Assembly: GCF_009856445.1 (NCBI RefSeq) | Contig: NZ_WMFA01000002.1 | Coordinates: 496,001 to 560,000, forward strand | Length of the DNA: 64,000 nt | Origin: Halobacillus litoralis | GTDB taxonomy: Bacteria > Bacillota > Bacilli > Bacillales > Halobacillaceae | Reading direction: 5' to 3' | Shown here: positions 35,573 to 44,397 of the stretch, piece after piece | How positions within the stretch are numbered: the stretch's first letter is position 1 | Layout of the letters: every line of letters starts with the position of its first letter | Notes under the pieces: generated by a model | The model's input: only the letters and a program-made list of their open reading frames with translations | What the model was told of the DNA's origin: nothing | Database searches by the model: none | Position numbers and translations under genes: made by a program

Positions 35573-36517
35573 ATGGGAAACGTTAAAAAAACAGCACTGA
35601 GTTTACTTTTAGCTTCCACTTTTCTTAGTGCCTGCAGTCAGGAAGTGGAAGAGGAAGCTGCAGACCCTAAAGATAGCAAAGAAGATAAAGTAGAGAATCT
35701 GGAATACTTACAATCCTTTCAAGGAAACCTCGGCCATGTCCACGGCCTTGGTGTAATGGAAGAAGGATTCGCATTTGCGGCACACACAGGCATCAAGATT
35801 TATCAGCAGGGGGAATGGAAAGAAGCGGTTTATCATCCTCATGATTACATGGGCTTCCAGGTGAGAGAGGACGGCTTCCTTTCTTCCGGACACCCGATCC
35901 CTTCCAGTGATCTTGAGAATCCACTGGGTCTTCAAAAAGGCAAAGTTTCGGAAGAGAGTTTAGAAGCTCTTGCATTTAATGGAGAAAGTGATTTTCACGT
36001 GATGGGAGCAGGATTTGCCAATGAGACGGTTTACGTGTTTAATGAGCAGCCGAATTCTCAGCTGGATCAAGGATTTTACAGGAGTAAAGATCTTGGGGCC
36101 ACATGGGAGTCTATTCTAGCAGAGGGCATCGAGGGCGGTGTTTTCCAAATGGCCGTCCATCCTACGAATGGTGAGACCGTCGCTATTGCTACAGATTCCG
36201 GAGTGTTCCTTAGTGAAAATGGTGGGCAGAGCTTTGAAAAGATTTCTGAGACTGGACAAGCTGGCGGCTTATACTTTAACGAAGACGAATTATTTTATGG
36301 GTTATACAACGGCGAAGCCACGATGACCTCTTATTTAATCGGTGAATCCGGCACCTCGGATGTTCCACTTCCAGACATGAAAGAGGATGCGGTTATGTAT
36401 TTTACAGAAACGGACAACAAAATGGCCATTTACACCTTTAATGGTTCCGCCTTTGTTAGTGAAGATGGAGGAGAGAACTGGAAGAAGATTGTAGAAGATG
36501 GGGAAACCGTTTCGTGA
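35573..36517 (+). CDS. Lipoprotein of the F510_1955 glycosylhydrolase-like family
   Basis: 314-residue lipoprotein (lipobox LSAC, Cys21) with an acidic linker and a beta-propeller-like body carrying BNR/Asp-box patterns (YRSKDLGATWE, LSENGGQSFE, VSEDGGENWK). It resembles the F510_1955 family, which is named after glycosyl hydrolases but has no shown activity. The family pattern HVHGLG near residue 55 is present. Its place right after csoR-copAZ hints at a copper-linked surface role (inference). GAGGTG lies upstream of the ATG. Confidence 0.8.
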   Translation: MGNVKKTALSLLLASTFLSACSQEVEEEAADPKDSKEDKVENLEYLQSFQGNLGHVHGLGVMEEGFAFAAHTGIKIYQQGEWKEAVYHPHDYMGFQVREDGFLSSGHPIPSSDLENPLGLQKGKVSEESLEALAFNGESDFHVMGAGFANETVYVFNEQPNSQLDQGFYRSKDLGATWESILAEGIEGGVFQMAVHPTNGETVAIATDSGVFLSENGGQSFEKISETGQAGGLYFNEDELFYGLYNGEATMTSYLIGESGTSDVPLPDMKEDAVMYFTETDNKMAIYTFNGSAFVSEDGGENWKKIVEDGETVS

Positions 36518-36560
36518 AAAATAGAACTCCTATGGGAAGCCATTGGAGTTCTATTTTTAT
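36517..36560 (+). terminator. Terminator after lipoprotein gene
   Basis: AAAAATAGAACTCC/GGAGTTCTATTTTT stem with a 14-base loop. Confidence 0.88.
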
Positions 36561-36593
36561 TGCTTGTAAGTTGGTGAAAACGAGGGTTTCTGC

Positions 36594-36627
36594 AAAAAAA
36601 GACTCGCAGGAGGGACCTGCGAGTCTT
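36594..36627 (-). terminator. Terminator of hemolysin III gene
   Basis: On the minus strand, AAGACTCGCAGG/CCTGCGAGTCTT is followed by a seven-T run. Confidence 0.9.
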
Positions 36628-36630
36628 GAA

Positions 36631-37269
36631 TCAGCCGATAATATAGAAGAAAATCGAGAAAAAGTGTAGGATCGAACCGCCGAGCACAAACAAATGCCAG
36701 ACCATGTGATGATATTTAAAGCTTCGCCAGACGTAAAAAATCGATCCGATGGAATACATGACGCCCCCGACGACGAGATACGTGATCCCTGCTGCAGGGA
36801 TTTCCGCTGTCAATGGACCCCAGGCAAGAACAATCAACCAGCCCATCAGTACATAGAATACTGTGGACATCACGACAAACCTTTTGACGAAAAACACCTT
36901 GAAAATGATTCCAAGGATGGCCATTCCCCAAACGATGCCGAATAATGTCCATCCGAGCGTGCTTCGTAACGGGACGAGCATGATCGGTGTGTATGTTCCG
37001 GCAATAAAGAGATAGATGGCGGAATGGTCGAAGATCTCAAACAAATCCTTGGCACGGCCCGGTGGAAAACTGTGGACGAGAGTGGACGATACGTACAAGA
37101 TGAGCATCGTGACCCCGTAGATCGTCACACTGGTGATATGCCAGGCATTACCGCCGATACTTGCGAACACGATGAGCAGGACGAGCATCGCGATGCTTAA
37201 GATGGCGCCGATGCCATGGGTGATGGCATTCGCGATTTCTTCACGCTTTGTAAAAGTGTGTGTGAGCAA
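36631..37269 (-). CDS. Hemolysin III / PAQR-type membrane protein (YplQ-like)
   Basis: 212-residue, seven-helix membrane protein of the PAQR/hemolysin III family. Probable metal-site residues: SSTLVHSFPPG in helix 2, IFDHSAIYLFIAGTYTP, and YHHMVWHLFVLGGSILHFF in helix 7. These proteins resemble hydrolytic seven-helix enzymes acting on membrane lipids; haemolysis is not implied. I start at TTG 37269 (GGAG 11 bp upstream) since no ATG or GTG fits. Confidence 0.88.
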   Translation of the reverse strand: MLTHTFTKREEIANAITHGIGAILSIAMLVLLIVFASIGGNAWHITSVTIYGVTMLILYVSSTLVHSFPPGRAKDLFEIFDHSAIYLFIAGTYTPIMLVPLRSTLGWTLFGIVWGMAILGIIFKVFFVKRFVVMSTVFYVLMGWLIVLAWGPLTAEIPAAGITYLVVGGVMYSIGSIFYVWRSFKYHHMVWHLFVLGGSILHFFSIFFYIIG

Positions 37270-37520
37270 ATTTTTTCAACTCCAATGTAGTGAACTGTCT
37301 TCATTATACGACGGTTTCCTTTTTTTATAAAGACTGGACGCTTAAACAGGTTTATCCAGAATAGAAATGAGGGTACTAGATAGTCGGAAGAATGCTAGAG
37401 AGAGAATTGTCGGATATTGCGTTCGTGCTTTGGGAGAAATTGTGTTAGAATATGTAATGGTCTTAAGAGCGTCTCTTTCTGCTCCTTCAATGTTCAGGAA
37501 AAAGAGGAGTGAACAAGAAC

Positions 37521-37988
37521 ATGGTTAGTTTAGAAAAAGAAGCATTGAGGATCCCACTCGTTTCAGAACTTATGATTCCAGCTGAGAAAGTAGCTCATGT
37601 GCAAATTGGTAACCCGCTTGAACATGCGCTTTTGGTCTTAGTAAAGTCTGGTTATTCTGCGGTGCCTGTACTGGATCCTACCTTTAAATTTCAAGGGGTC
37701 ATCAGCAAAACAAAAATCTTGGAAGAAACGTTGGGAATTGAACAATTTGAATTAAACCGATTATCTGAAATGACAGTCAGTGAAGTGATGGATGATGAAG
37801 TGCCTTGTTTACAGCTTAGTGACAATATGATTGATGCGATGCACAAGCTTATTGACTATCCTTTTGTCTGTGTGACGAACCCTCAGGGTGAATTCGATGG
37901 GATTGTGACACGTCGGACAATCCTTAAACAATTCAGCAAGCACTATCATGAAACCTTTAAACATACAATGGTAGAAGCAGGTAAATAA
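37521..37988 (+). CDS. cbpB: CBS-domain c-di-AMP receptor CbpB (YkuL/DarB-like)
   Basis: 155-residue protein with two CBS domains (about 20-75 and 85-140), similar to B. subtilis YkuL/CbpB (DarB). The homologue binds c-di-AMP and, when unbound, activates the (p)ppGpp synthetase Rel and pyruvate carboxylase. Conserved start region ...SELMIPAEKVAHVQIGNPLEHALLVL. ATG 37521 is chosen; the GTG at 37509 overlaps AGAGGAG. Confidence 0.88.
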   Translation: MVSLEKEALRIPLVSELMIPAEKVAHVQIGNPLEHALLVLVKSGYSAVPVLDPTFKFQGVISKTKILEETLGIEQFELNRLSEMTVSEVMDDEVPCLQLSDNMIDAMHKLIDYPFVCVTNPQGEFDGIVTRRTILKQFSKHYHETFKHTMVEAGK

Positions 37989-38055
37989 AACGATTATGAT
38001 AGAATAGATGGCATCTGAGATGTCATCTATTTTTGTATTGAAGGTGAATGTACAT

Positions 38056-39528
38056 ATGAAGAACGATAAACAAAATCGGGGGCTGGTGCTCGCATCGATC
38101 ATGCTTGCCATGTTCCTCGCGGCCATTGAAGCGACTATCGTTTCAACGGCGATGCCAAGTATCGTAGCAGATCTTGGAGGGTTCAGCTTATACAGCTGGG
38201 TGTTTTCTGCCTATCTGCTAACGAATGCCGCGACCGTCCTGCTTTTCGGACGATTAGCGGATGTCTTCGGTCGGAAACCGATCTTCATGCTCGGAATCAG
38301 CCTGTTTCTATGTGGGGCTGTTCTTTGCGCTCTTGCTCCTTCTATGAATGTTCTGATCGGGGCAAGACTCGTTCAGGGGCTCGGGGCTGGAGCTTTGATG
38401 CCGATTGCGACAACGATTGTCGGTGATATTTATACAAAAGAAGAGCGCGCAAAGATTCAGGGGTATTTATCGAGCGTCTGGGGAATATCAGCGGTAACAG
38501 GGCCTGCGCTGGGTGGTTTCTTTGTGGATTTTCTCTCCTGGCCGTATGTGTTTTGGATGAACGTCCCGCTCGGCCTTCTTGCCCTTTTCGGGATTCTCTT
38601 TTTCTTTAAGGAAGAGGTTTCTAAAGAAAAGAGGAATGTGGATGTGGCCGGTTCTATGTGGGTGGTACTCACGGTTAGTACATTGATGATCATCCTTGTA
38701 GAAGGCGGGGTAGGAATTGAGTGGAAGTCCTGGTCGATGTTCTCCATGATTGTCGTTGCGTCGATTGGAGCACTGGCGTTTTTCTTTCATGAAAGAAAAA
38801 CGGATGATCCTATGATGCCGATGGATTTATGGCACATCCGGTCCATCCGCTATGCCAACCTCACCTCTCTAACGACCGGAATGATCCTTATCGGGGTGAG
38901 CAGCTATTTACCAGCCTTCGTACAGGGAGTGATGGAGCAATCGGCGACCGTTGCCGGCTTTACGTTGACAACAATGTCGATCGGGTGGCCGATCGCAGCA
39001 ACCGTCGCGGGGCGCTTGATCTTGAAAATCGGCTTTCGCCCAACCTCGATCCTTGGTGGAGTATCACTCATCGTCGGAGGGGTCATCTTCTCCCTGCTCA
39101 GTCCGGAGAAAGGTCCCTGGTTTGCCGCCATGGGATCGTTATTCATCGGGATTGGCATGGGGCTATCTTCGACCTCTTTTATCGTATCGATTCAGAACAG
39201 TGTCGATTGGAAAAAACGTGGCATTGCGACAGCCACCAATATGTTCATGCGTACGATTGGGAGTGCTGTGGGAGCGGCTTTGCTTGGAGGAATCTTGAAC
39301 AGTCAGGTGGCGGATGCGATTGAGAATTCAAGTCTTCCCGCTTCTTTCAGTGTTGATTCAGCCAATTCGCTGCTTAGAGAGGAAACGAGGGAGCAGTTGA
39401 GCAAGGAAGCTCTCCTTGTTTTGCAGGATGGCCTGACTTCAGGGTTACACTTCGTCTATATGGGATTGCTCATACTTGCAGTTATTAGTTTTCTACTAAT
39501 TCTCAGAATTCCAAAAAAAGAAGATTGA
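38056..39528 (+). CDS. DHA2-family MFS drug exporter, 14 helices
   Basis: 490-residue MFS protein with about 14 hydrophobic segments, typical of the DHA2 (EmrB/QacA) group. Motif A GRLADVFGRKPIF, motif C region WGISAVTGPALGGFF, and an acidic residue in helix 1 (LAAIEATIVSTAMPSI) as in motif D1. Likely a proton-driven multidrug exporter; substrates unknown. ATG 38056 with AAGGTG upstream. Confidence 0.9.
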   Translation: MKNDKQNRGLVLASIMLAMFLAAIEATIVSTAMPSIVADLGGFSLYSWVFSAYLLTNAATVLLFGRLADVFGRKPIFMLGISLFLCGAVLCALAPSMNVLIGARLVQGLGAGALMPIATTIVGDIYTKEERAKIQGYLSSVWGISAVTGPALGGFFVDFLSWPYVFWMNVPLGLLALFGILFFFKEEVSKEKRNVDVAGSMWVVLTVSTLMIILVEGGVGIEWKSWSMFSMIVVASIGALAFFFHERKTDDPMMPMDLWHIRSIRYANLTSLTTGMILIGVSSYLPAFVQGVMEQSATVAGFTLTTMSIGWPIAATVAGRLILKIGFRPTSILGGVSLIVGGVIFSLLSPEKGPWFAAMGSLFIGIGMGLSSTSFIVSIQNSVDWKKRGIATATNMFMRTIGSAVGAALLGGILNSQVADAIENSSLPASFSVDSANSLLREETREQLSKEALLVLQDGLTSGLHFVYMGLLILAVISFLLILRIPKKED

Positions 39529-39588
39529 AAAAGTCATGGACCCTTTGATAAAGTAAAGGATGAAAGATACATAAAGGAGGAATTACTC

Positions 39589-40308
39589 ATGAAACAAATG
39601 GACGCAAATGAAATCATTTCATTCATTTCAAATAGTGAAAAATCAACACCTGTCAAAGTTTACTTGAAAGGTGAAAATTTAGAAAAAATCGAGTTTGGTG
39701 AACAAGTGCAGGATTTCATCACAGGCCAATCTGGTGTTATCTTCGGGGAATGGAAAGTGATCCAGCCGATTCTCGAAAAATATGAAAACGAAATCGAAGA
39801 CTATGTGCTTGAGAACGACCGCCGTAATTCAGCCATTCCTTTGCTTGACTTGAAAAAAGTCAATGCCCGCATTGAGCCGGGTGCTGTCATTCGTGATCAG
39901 GTTGAAATCGGAGACGGAGCGGTGATCATGCTCGGAGCGATGATCAACATCGGTTCTGTCGTCGGTGAAGGAACGATGATCGATATGAACGTTGTTCTTG
40001 GCGGCCGTGCAACGGTCGGTAAGAACTGCCACATCGGAGCAGGCGCAGTCCTTGCAGGAGTGATCGAGCCACCTTCCGCAAAGCCGGTTGTCATTGAGGA
40101 TGGTGTCGTCATCGGTGCGAACGCTGTCGTTCTTGAAGGGGTAACCGTCGGTGAAGGAGCAGTCGTCGCTGCTGGAGCGATTGTAACAGAAGATGTTCCA
40201 GCCAACACTCTTGTTGCCGGAACACCTGCGAAACAGATCAAAAAAATCGACGATCAGACGAAGTCGAAGACTGAAATCATGCAGGCCCTTCGTAAACTGG
40301 ATAACTAA
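39589..40308 (+). CDS. dapH: Tetrahydrodipicolinate N-acetyltransferase DapH
   Basis: 239-residue acetyltransferase with an N-terminal helical domain and a left-handed beta-helix of hexapeptide repeats (about 90-215). It acetylates tetrahydrodipicolinate in the acetyl route to diaminopimelate and lysine. AAAGGAGG precedes ATG 39589. It corresponds to B. subtilis YkuQ and is followed by ykuR. In this window PatA supplies the next step. Confidence 0.95.
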   Translation: MKQMDANEIISFISNSEKSTPVKVYLKGENLEKIEFGEQVQDFITGQSGVIFGEWKVIQPILEKYENEIEDYVLENDRRNSAIPLLDLKKVNARIEPGAVIRDQVEIGDGAVIMLGAMINIGSVVGEGTMIDMNVVLGGRATVGKNCHIGAGAVLAGVIEPPSAKPVVIEDGVVIGANAVVLEGVTVGEGAVVAAGAIVTEDVPANTLVAGTPAKQIKKIDDQTKSKTEIMQALRKLDN

Positions 40309-40335
40309 TTTTCTCAACACAACAATAGAAGGAAG

Positions 40336-40358
40336 GGCCTTGCTCCTGGAGCAGGGCC
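40336..40358 (+). promoter_or_regulatory. Hairpin between dapH and ykuR
   Basis: GGCCTTGCTCC/GGAGCAGGGCC stem with one mismatch and almost no loop, lacking a T-run. It ends 10 bp before the ykuR ribosome binding site, so it may lower read-through or expression of ykuR; it may also only be an mRNA stabiliser. Confidence 0.35.
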
Positions 40359-40380
40359 TTTCGTATAGGGAGGGATTTTT

Positions 40381-41496
40381 TTGAATCAGGAAACATTGAG
40401 TGAAATCCGGAGAGAGCTGCATCAGATTCCTGAACTCGGCTTTAGAGAATACAAAACCCAGCAGTATTTATTGGATTATATCAACAAGCTGCCTCAAAAA
40501 GCTTTGACGATCGAAACGTGGCGTACAGGAATTTTTGTACGGGTCAAAGGGAAAGTCGGCAAAAAAACGATTGGCTACCGTGCTGATATCGATGGACTTC
40601 CCCTGACGGAAGAGACAGGATATGAGTTCCAATCGACCCATGATGGACGTATGCATGCCTGTGGTCATGATTTTCACATGACCATCGCGCTTGGAGCTTT
40701 GACGAGGCTTGCTGAAGATCCGGCCGATGATGATATCATCTTCCTATTTCAACCCGCAGAAGAAGGTCCGGGCGGGGCCGAACCGATGCTGCAATCGGAA
40801 GCCATGGAAAGGTACCGGCCTGACGTGATCTTCGGATTGCACGTGGCGCCGGATCTTCCGGTCGGTTCTGTTTCTTCCAAGCCAGGATTATTGTTTGCGA
40901 ATACGAGTGAACTGTTCATCGATTTCAAAGGTGTAGGAGGGCACGCCGCCTTTCCTCATTTGACTCACGATATGGTCGTCACAGCCAGTTCATTCGTTTC
41001 CCACTTGCAGCAGATCGTCGCACGCCGAGTCGATCCATTGGATAGTGCAGTGATCACAATCGGAAAAATTGAAGCGGGAACGGTACAGAATATAATTGCA
41101 CAGGCTGCTCGTTTAGAAGGCACGATCCGGACTTTGTCTCCAGAAGCGATGCAAAAGGTTAAAGGGGAGATCGAGAAGGTAGCCCGCGGTTTTGAGATCG
41201 CTAATGACTGTGGCATCCACATCGATTACGGAGCCAATTATCACCAGGTGTTCAACGATGCGGAGCAAGTGCATCGGTTTGAGAAGCTGGTGAAAGAGAC
41301 GGAATATCAGTACAAGGAAGCCAACATGGCGATGACCGGTGAAGATTTCGGCTATATGGTTAAAGAGATTCCAGGGTTTATGTTCTGGCTTGGCGTCGAA
41401 TCTAAAGCAGGTCTTCATCAATCGACGTTGAAACCTAAGGAGGAAGCACTTCCAGTAGGTGTCCATATCGTTGAAAAAACCCTGCGGGAACTTTAA
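40381..41496 (+). CDS. ykuR: N-acetyldiaminopimelate deacetylase (YkuR)
   Basis: 371-residue M20-family amidohydrolase (also named dapL in B. subtilis). Metal site HACGHDFHM near residues 90-98, catalytic Glu in [12 protein letters not shown], and a C-terminal HQST histidine. It removes acetate from N-acetyl-LL-diaminopimelate. Start is TTG 40381, behind GGGAGGG. The order dapH-ykuR is conserved. Confidence 0.93.
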   Translation: MNQETLSEIRRELHQIPELGFREYKTQQYLLDYINKLPQKALTIETWRTGIFVRVKGKVGKKTIGYRADIDGLPLTEETGYEFQSTHDGRMHACGHDFHMTIALGALTRLAEDPADDDIIFLFQPAEEGPGGAEPMLQSEAMERYRPDVIFGLHVAPDLPVGSVSSKPGLLFANTSELFIDFKGVGGHAAFPHLTHDMVVTASSFVSHLQQIVARRVDPLDSAVITIGKIEAGTVQNIIAQAARLEGTIRTLSPEAMQKVKGEIEKVARGFEIANDCGIHIDYGANYHQVFNDAEQVHRFEKLVKETEYQYKEANMAMTGEDFGYMVKEIPGFMFWLGVESKAGLHQSTLKPKEEALPVGVHIVEKTLREL

Positions 41497-41542
41497 ACCG
41501 CGCATAGGTTGGCCATTCCAGTTAACAATAGAAGGTAGATGA

Positions 41543-41572
41543 GAGAAGGAGGAGAATTCCTCCTTCTTTTTT
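41543..41572 (+). terminator. Terminator after ykuR
   Basis: AGAAGGAGG/CCTCCTTCT hairpin with TTTTTT. Confidence 0.88.
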
Positions 41573-41588
41573 ATAAGGAGTGGCCTTG

Positions 41589-42881
41589 ATGGAAACAACA
41601 ATTAAATTGACCGCCGTAGCCATTTTGATTCTACTCACTGCTTTTTTTGTAGCCAGTGAATTTGCCATCGTAAAGGTTAGAAAAACAAGGCTCGAAGCAA
41701 AGGCAGCGGAAGGTCACAAAAAAGCCGAGAATGCAATCCGTGTTGTCAATGACCTCGATTATTACCTCAGTGCTTGTCAGCTAGGAATTACGATTACTGC
41801 GCTTGGGCTTGGTTGGTTAGGTGAGCCCACACTGGAAGTATTGTTGAGACCTTTGTTTGATAGAATCGCTTTACCGGAGGGCATCACCCACACGCTTTCC
41901 TTTGCAATCGCCTTCTTTGTCATTACCTTCTTACACGTCGTCCTCGGAGAGCTTGCGCCTAAAACGATGGCGATCCAGAAGGCAGAAAGTATCACCCTGC
42001 TTTTATCGAGACCGCTCATGCTATACAGCAAATTGATGTATCCGCTCATTTGGCTGTTGAACGGATCTGCCAATATCTTTGTGCGCATGCTCGGTTTTCA
42101 GACCGCTCGGGAATCGGATGAAGTCCATTCAGAAGAAGAATTGAGACACATCCTTACGAAAAGCTATCAAAAAGGGGAGATCAACCGCTCCGAGTACACG
42201 TATGTCGATCGTATCTTTGAATTCGATAATCGAACAGCGAAAGAAATCATGATCCCGCGTACAGAAATGGCCGTCCTCGATGCCAGACAGTCGGTGACGA
42301 ATGCTGTAAGGGAAGTGAAGCATAACCGCTATACCCGGTATCCGGTCATTGAAAAAAGCAAAGATGAAATCATCGGCATCATTCATATGAAAGAACTGCT
42401 CTACGATGATGCAGAAAATCAGAGTACGCTCCGTCCGTTTTTACGCCCGGTCATGAAAGTCTTTGAGAATATCCCCATCCACGATCTGCTTGTCAAAATG
42501 CAGAAAGACCACACGCATATGGCCGTGCTTATTGATGAGTATGGAGGGACATCCGGCATTGTGACGGTGGAAGATATCCTTGAGGAAATTGTCGGGGAAA
42601 TAAGGGATGAATTCGATGCAGAAGAAGAACGGGATATTAAGCGGCTGAAAAACGGACACTTTCTGATCGAAGGGAAGACGGCCATCCAGGACATCAATGA
42701 TTTCTTTGATATCCAATTGGATCATATGGATATTGATACGATCTCAGGATGGATGTACACGAAAGACTTTGAAGCAAAAGAGGGAACCATCGTCGAAGGG
42801 GAAGGGTATCGATTTAAGATCGTTGATTTAGTGAAAGGGCAGATTAAGAAAGTGGAAATGTGGAAAGAAGAATCAAAATAA
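41589..42881 (+). CDS. CNNM/CorC-type membrane protein (hemolysin family)
   Basis: 430-residue protein: an N-terminal CNNM membrane domain of three to four helices (1-200) with VASEFAIVKVRKTRLE and VLGELAPKTMA; a CBS pair (about 205-335) with MIPRTEM and DEYGGTSGIVTVEDILEEIVGEI; and a C-terminal CorC/transporter-associated domain. Relatives export magnesium or act in divalent-cation resistance; the hemolysin name is historical. ATG 41589 with AAGGAG upstream; a GTG at 41580 is too close. Confidence 0.92.
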   Translation: METTIKLTAVAILILLTAFFVASEFAIVKVRKTRLEAKAAEGHKKAENAIRVVNDLDYYLSACQLGITITALGLGWLGEPTLEVLLRPLFDRIALPEGITHTLSFAIAFFVITFLHVVLGELAPKTMAIQKAESITLLLSRPLMLYSKLMYPLIWLLNGSANIFVRMLGFQTARESDEVHSEEELRHILTKSYQKGEINRSEYTYVDRIFEFDNRTAKEIMIPRTEMAVLDARQSVTNAVREVKHNRYTRYPVIEKSKDEIIGIIHMKELLYDDAENQSTLRPFLRPVMKVFENIPIHDLLVKMQKDHTHMAVLIDEYGGTSGIVTVEDILEEIVGEIRDEFDAEEERDIKRLKNGHFLIEGKTAIQDINDFFDIQLDHMDIDTISGWMYTKDFEAKEGTIVEGEGYRFKIVDLVKGQIKKVEMWKEESK

Positions 42882-42911
42882 CCCGACCTCTCAAGGTCGG
42901 GTTATTTTTTG
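42875..42911. terminator. Bidirectional terminator, CNNM gene / mscS
   Basis: AAATAACCCGACCT/AGGTCGGGTTATTT stem with a CTCA loop and A/T-runs on both sides between convergent genes. Confidence 0.9.
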
Positions 42912-42914
42912 TAT

Positions 42915-43754
42915 TTAGGATTCTTTTTGAACAAATACTTGGTGTGGGAATGGAATTTCAATATCCGCAGCATCCAAGGCTTCTTTCATGGCTTTTCTCA
43001 TATCGCGTTCAACGGCCCATTGTTCCATATTTTCCGTTTTACCAAGAATACGAATCACGACATCGGATGACCCAAGACTCTGAACACCTAGCACGTTCGG
43101 TCCTTCCACAAAACGCTCGTCCTCTGCGAATTGATCGGCGACTTTCTGAAGGACAGCCAGCGCTTCATCGATATTTTCATCATAACCGATGCCAATGTCC
43201 ACAAGGGCTCTCATGTTGCCGCGGGAATGGTTGGCGACACCGACAATGTTGCGGTTCGGTACAAAGTTCAATGTCCCATCAAAGCTGCGGATCTTCGTCG
43301 TACGAATACCCACTTCTTCCACCACTCCGTCATATCCACCGGCTGTGACGTAATCATCCACCTCAATCTGGCGTTCAATCAGCAGGAAGAACCCAGTTAC
43401 GATATCAGAAACAAGCCCCTGGGCTCCGAAACCGATCGCTAAACCAAGGATTCCTGCTCCAGCAAGCAACGGCCCAATTTCAATATTCACGGCACTGAGA
43501 AGCATCATCACCAGAATAAAAAGCAACGTATAAGAAAACAGGTTCACAGAAATCTTCTGTAACGTCTTATTTCTTCCTTCTGCAATATTGCGCTGCTGAC
43601 TCATGCGGTTGATCGCTGCCTCAATCGCTTTCGTACCTACAGGTTTGATAATCGCAAAGGCAATCAGAATGACCGCGATTTTCAGTCCTCCTGTGATCAG
43701 CCATTCAATCAGTACATCAAAATTAAAACTTAATCCTTCTTCAAATAAGTTCAT
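42915..43754 (-). CDS. ykuT: Small-conductance mechanosensitive channel (YkuT-like MscS)
   Basis: 279-residue MscS family channel. Three N-terminal helices; the pore helix is LLAGAGILGLAIGFGAQGLV, followed by the beta domain with FNFVPN-type NFVPNRNIVGV. It opens on sudden osmotic downshock to let solutes out, important for a salt-adapted cell. ATG 43754 has AAAGGAG 7 bp upstream; upstream ATGs at 43772 and 43820 are less likely. Confidence 0.92.
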   Translation of the reverse strand: MNLFEEGLSFNFDVLIEWLITGGLKIAVILIAFAIIKPVGTKAIEAAINRMSQQRNIAEGRNKTLQKISVNLFSYTLLFILVMMLLSAVNIEIGPLLAGAGILGLAIGFGAQGLVSDIVTGFFLLIERQIEVDDYVTAGGYDGVVEEVGIRTTKIRSFDGTLNFVPNRNIVGVANHSRGNMRALVDIGIGYDENIDEALAVLQKVADQFAEDERFVEGPNVLGVQSLGSSDVVIRILGKTENMEQWAVERDMRKAMKEALDAADIEIPFPHQVFVQKES

Positions 43755-44006
43755 GAATAAACTCCTTTCCATCTTCCGGTCTCCTCTAATAGAATATCGG
43801 AATCCGACATTAAAATTCAACGTTTTACAATTAAAGACACGAAATTTTTACTGGGATACCAAAGCAGCATGGTGTATAGAGGTAAGGTGCATAGGAAGGA
43901 TGAAGGTATAGAAGGTGATCCATTTCCATAAGAGTGGAAGAGTTGTGATTTAGTATGGAAAAATCAGGGGGAATCCATCGCTTTCCCAGATCAAAATATT
44001 TCACTT

Positions 44007-44102
44007 ACTGATAAAAGTATGAAAATGACCGATAAAAGTCTAGAAGTCACTGATAAACGTGTGAAAGTCACCGATAAAAGCTTAAAACCCTCGGATAAAT
44101 GA
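44007..44102 (+). repeat. 21-bp tandem repeat encoding TDKSLKV heptads (gene relic)
   Basis: Four and a half units of 21 bp begin at 44007, 44028, 44049, 44070 and 44091 with ACYGATAAA. In frame they read TDKSMKM, TDKSLEV, TDKRVKV, TDKSLKP, SDK, stop. The frame extends back to 43932 (...FPDQNISL) without a start codon or ribosome binding site, so this is probably the tail of a decayed gene or a mobile repeat. Confidence 0.7.
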
Positions 44103-44340
44103 TTGGAGTCGGCCGTCAAAAAGGAGACCTATATGCCTTGTCTGTTAGTTGTTTAGTCTGCTTCTTAAGAAAACAGGTTCGATGATATCATCAAGCGGCT
44201 GACCTATCGTTCTTGTGGTAATTTTGAGTCTTACACCATCCTGTAGTTTTTTCAATATAACCTGTTCTACAACTTTAGAAGGAGAGAAAATCATCCCCTA
44301 GATAGAAAATTTTAAAAATTATTGCAAATGGGTAGATATT

Positions 44341-44359
44341 TATTTCGGAACCCGATATA
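44341..44359. promoter_or_regulatory. Inverted repeat upstream of ABC exporter operon
   Basis: TATTTCGGAACCCGATATA pairs 7 of 8 positions around AAC and lies 40-55 bp before the first gene. It could be an operator for a regulator coded elsewhere. Confidence 0.35.
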
Positions 44360-44397
44360 TTTAATATTACGTTAAAAAATAAGAAGGAGGGAAACCT

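Larger units (their letters stand above)
43755..44397. other. 643-bp gap: degenerate repeats and ABC-operon promoter region
   Basis: No intact gene. It contains the start region of mscS, a frame at 43932-44102 without a start codon that ends in 21-bp tandem repeats (listed separately), a short palindrome GATGATATCATC near 44180, and an inverted repeat upstream of the ABC operon. Confidence 0.6.

Noticed and set aside
39829-40422. Minus-strand open frame of 197 codons over dapH
   Set aside because: It mirrors the repetitive hexapeptide codons of dapH; composition shows no real protein.
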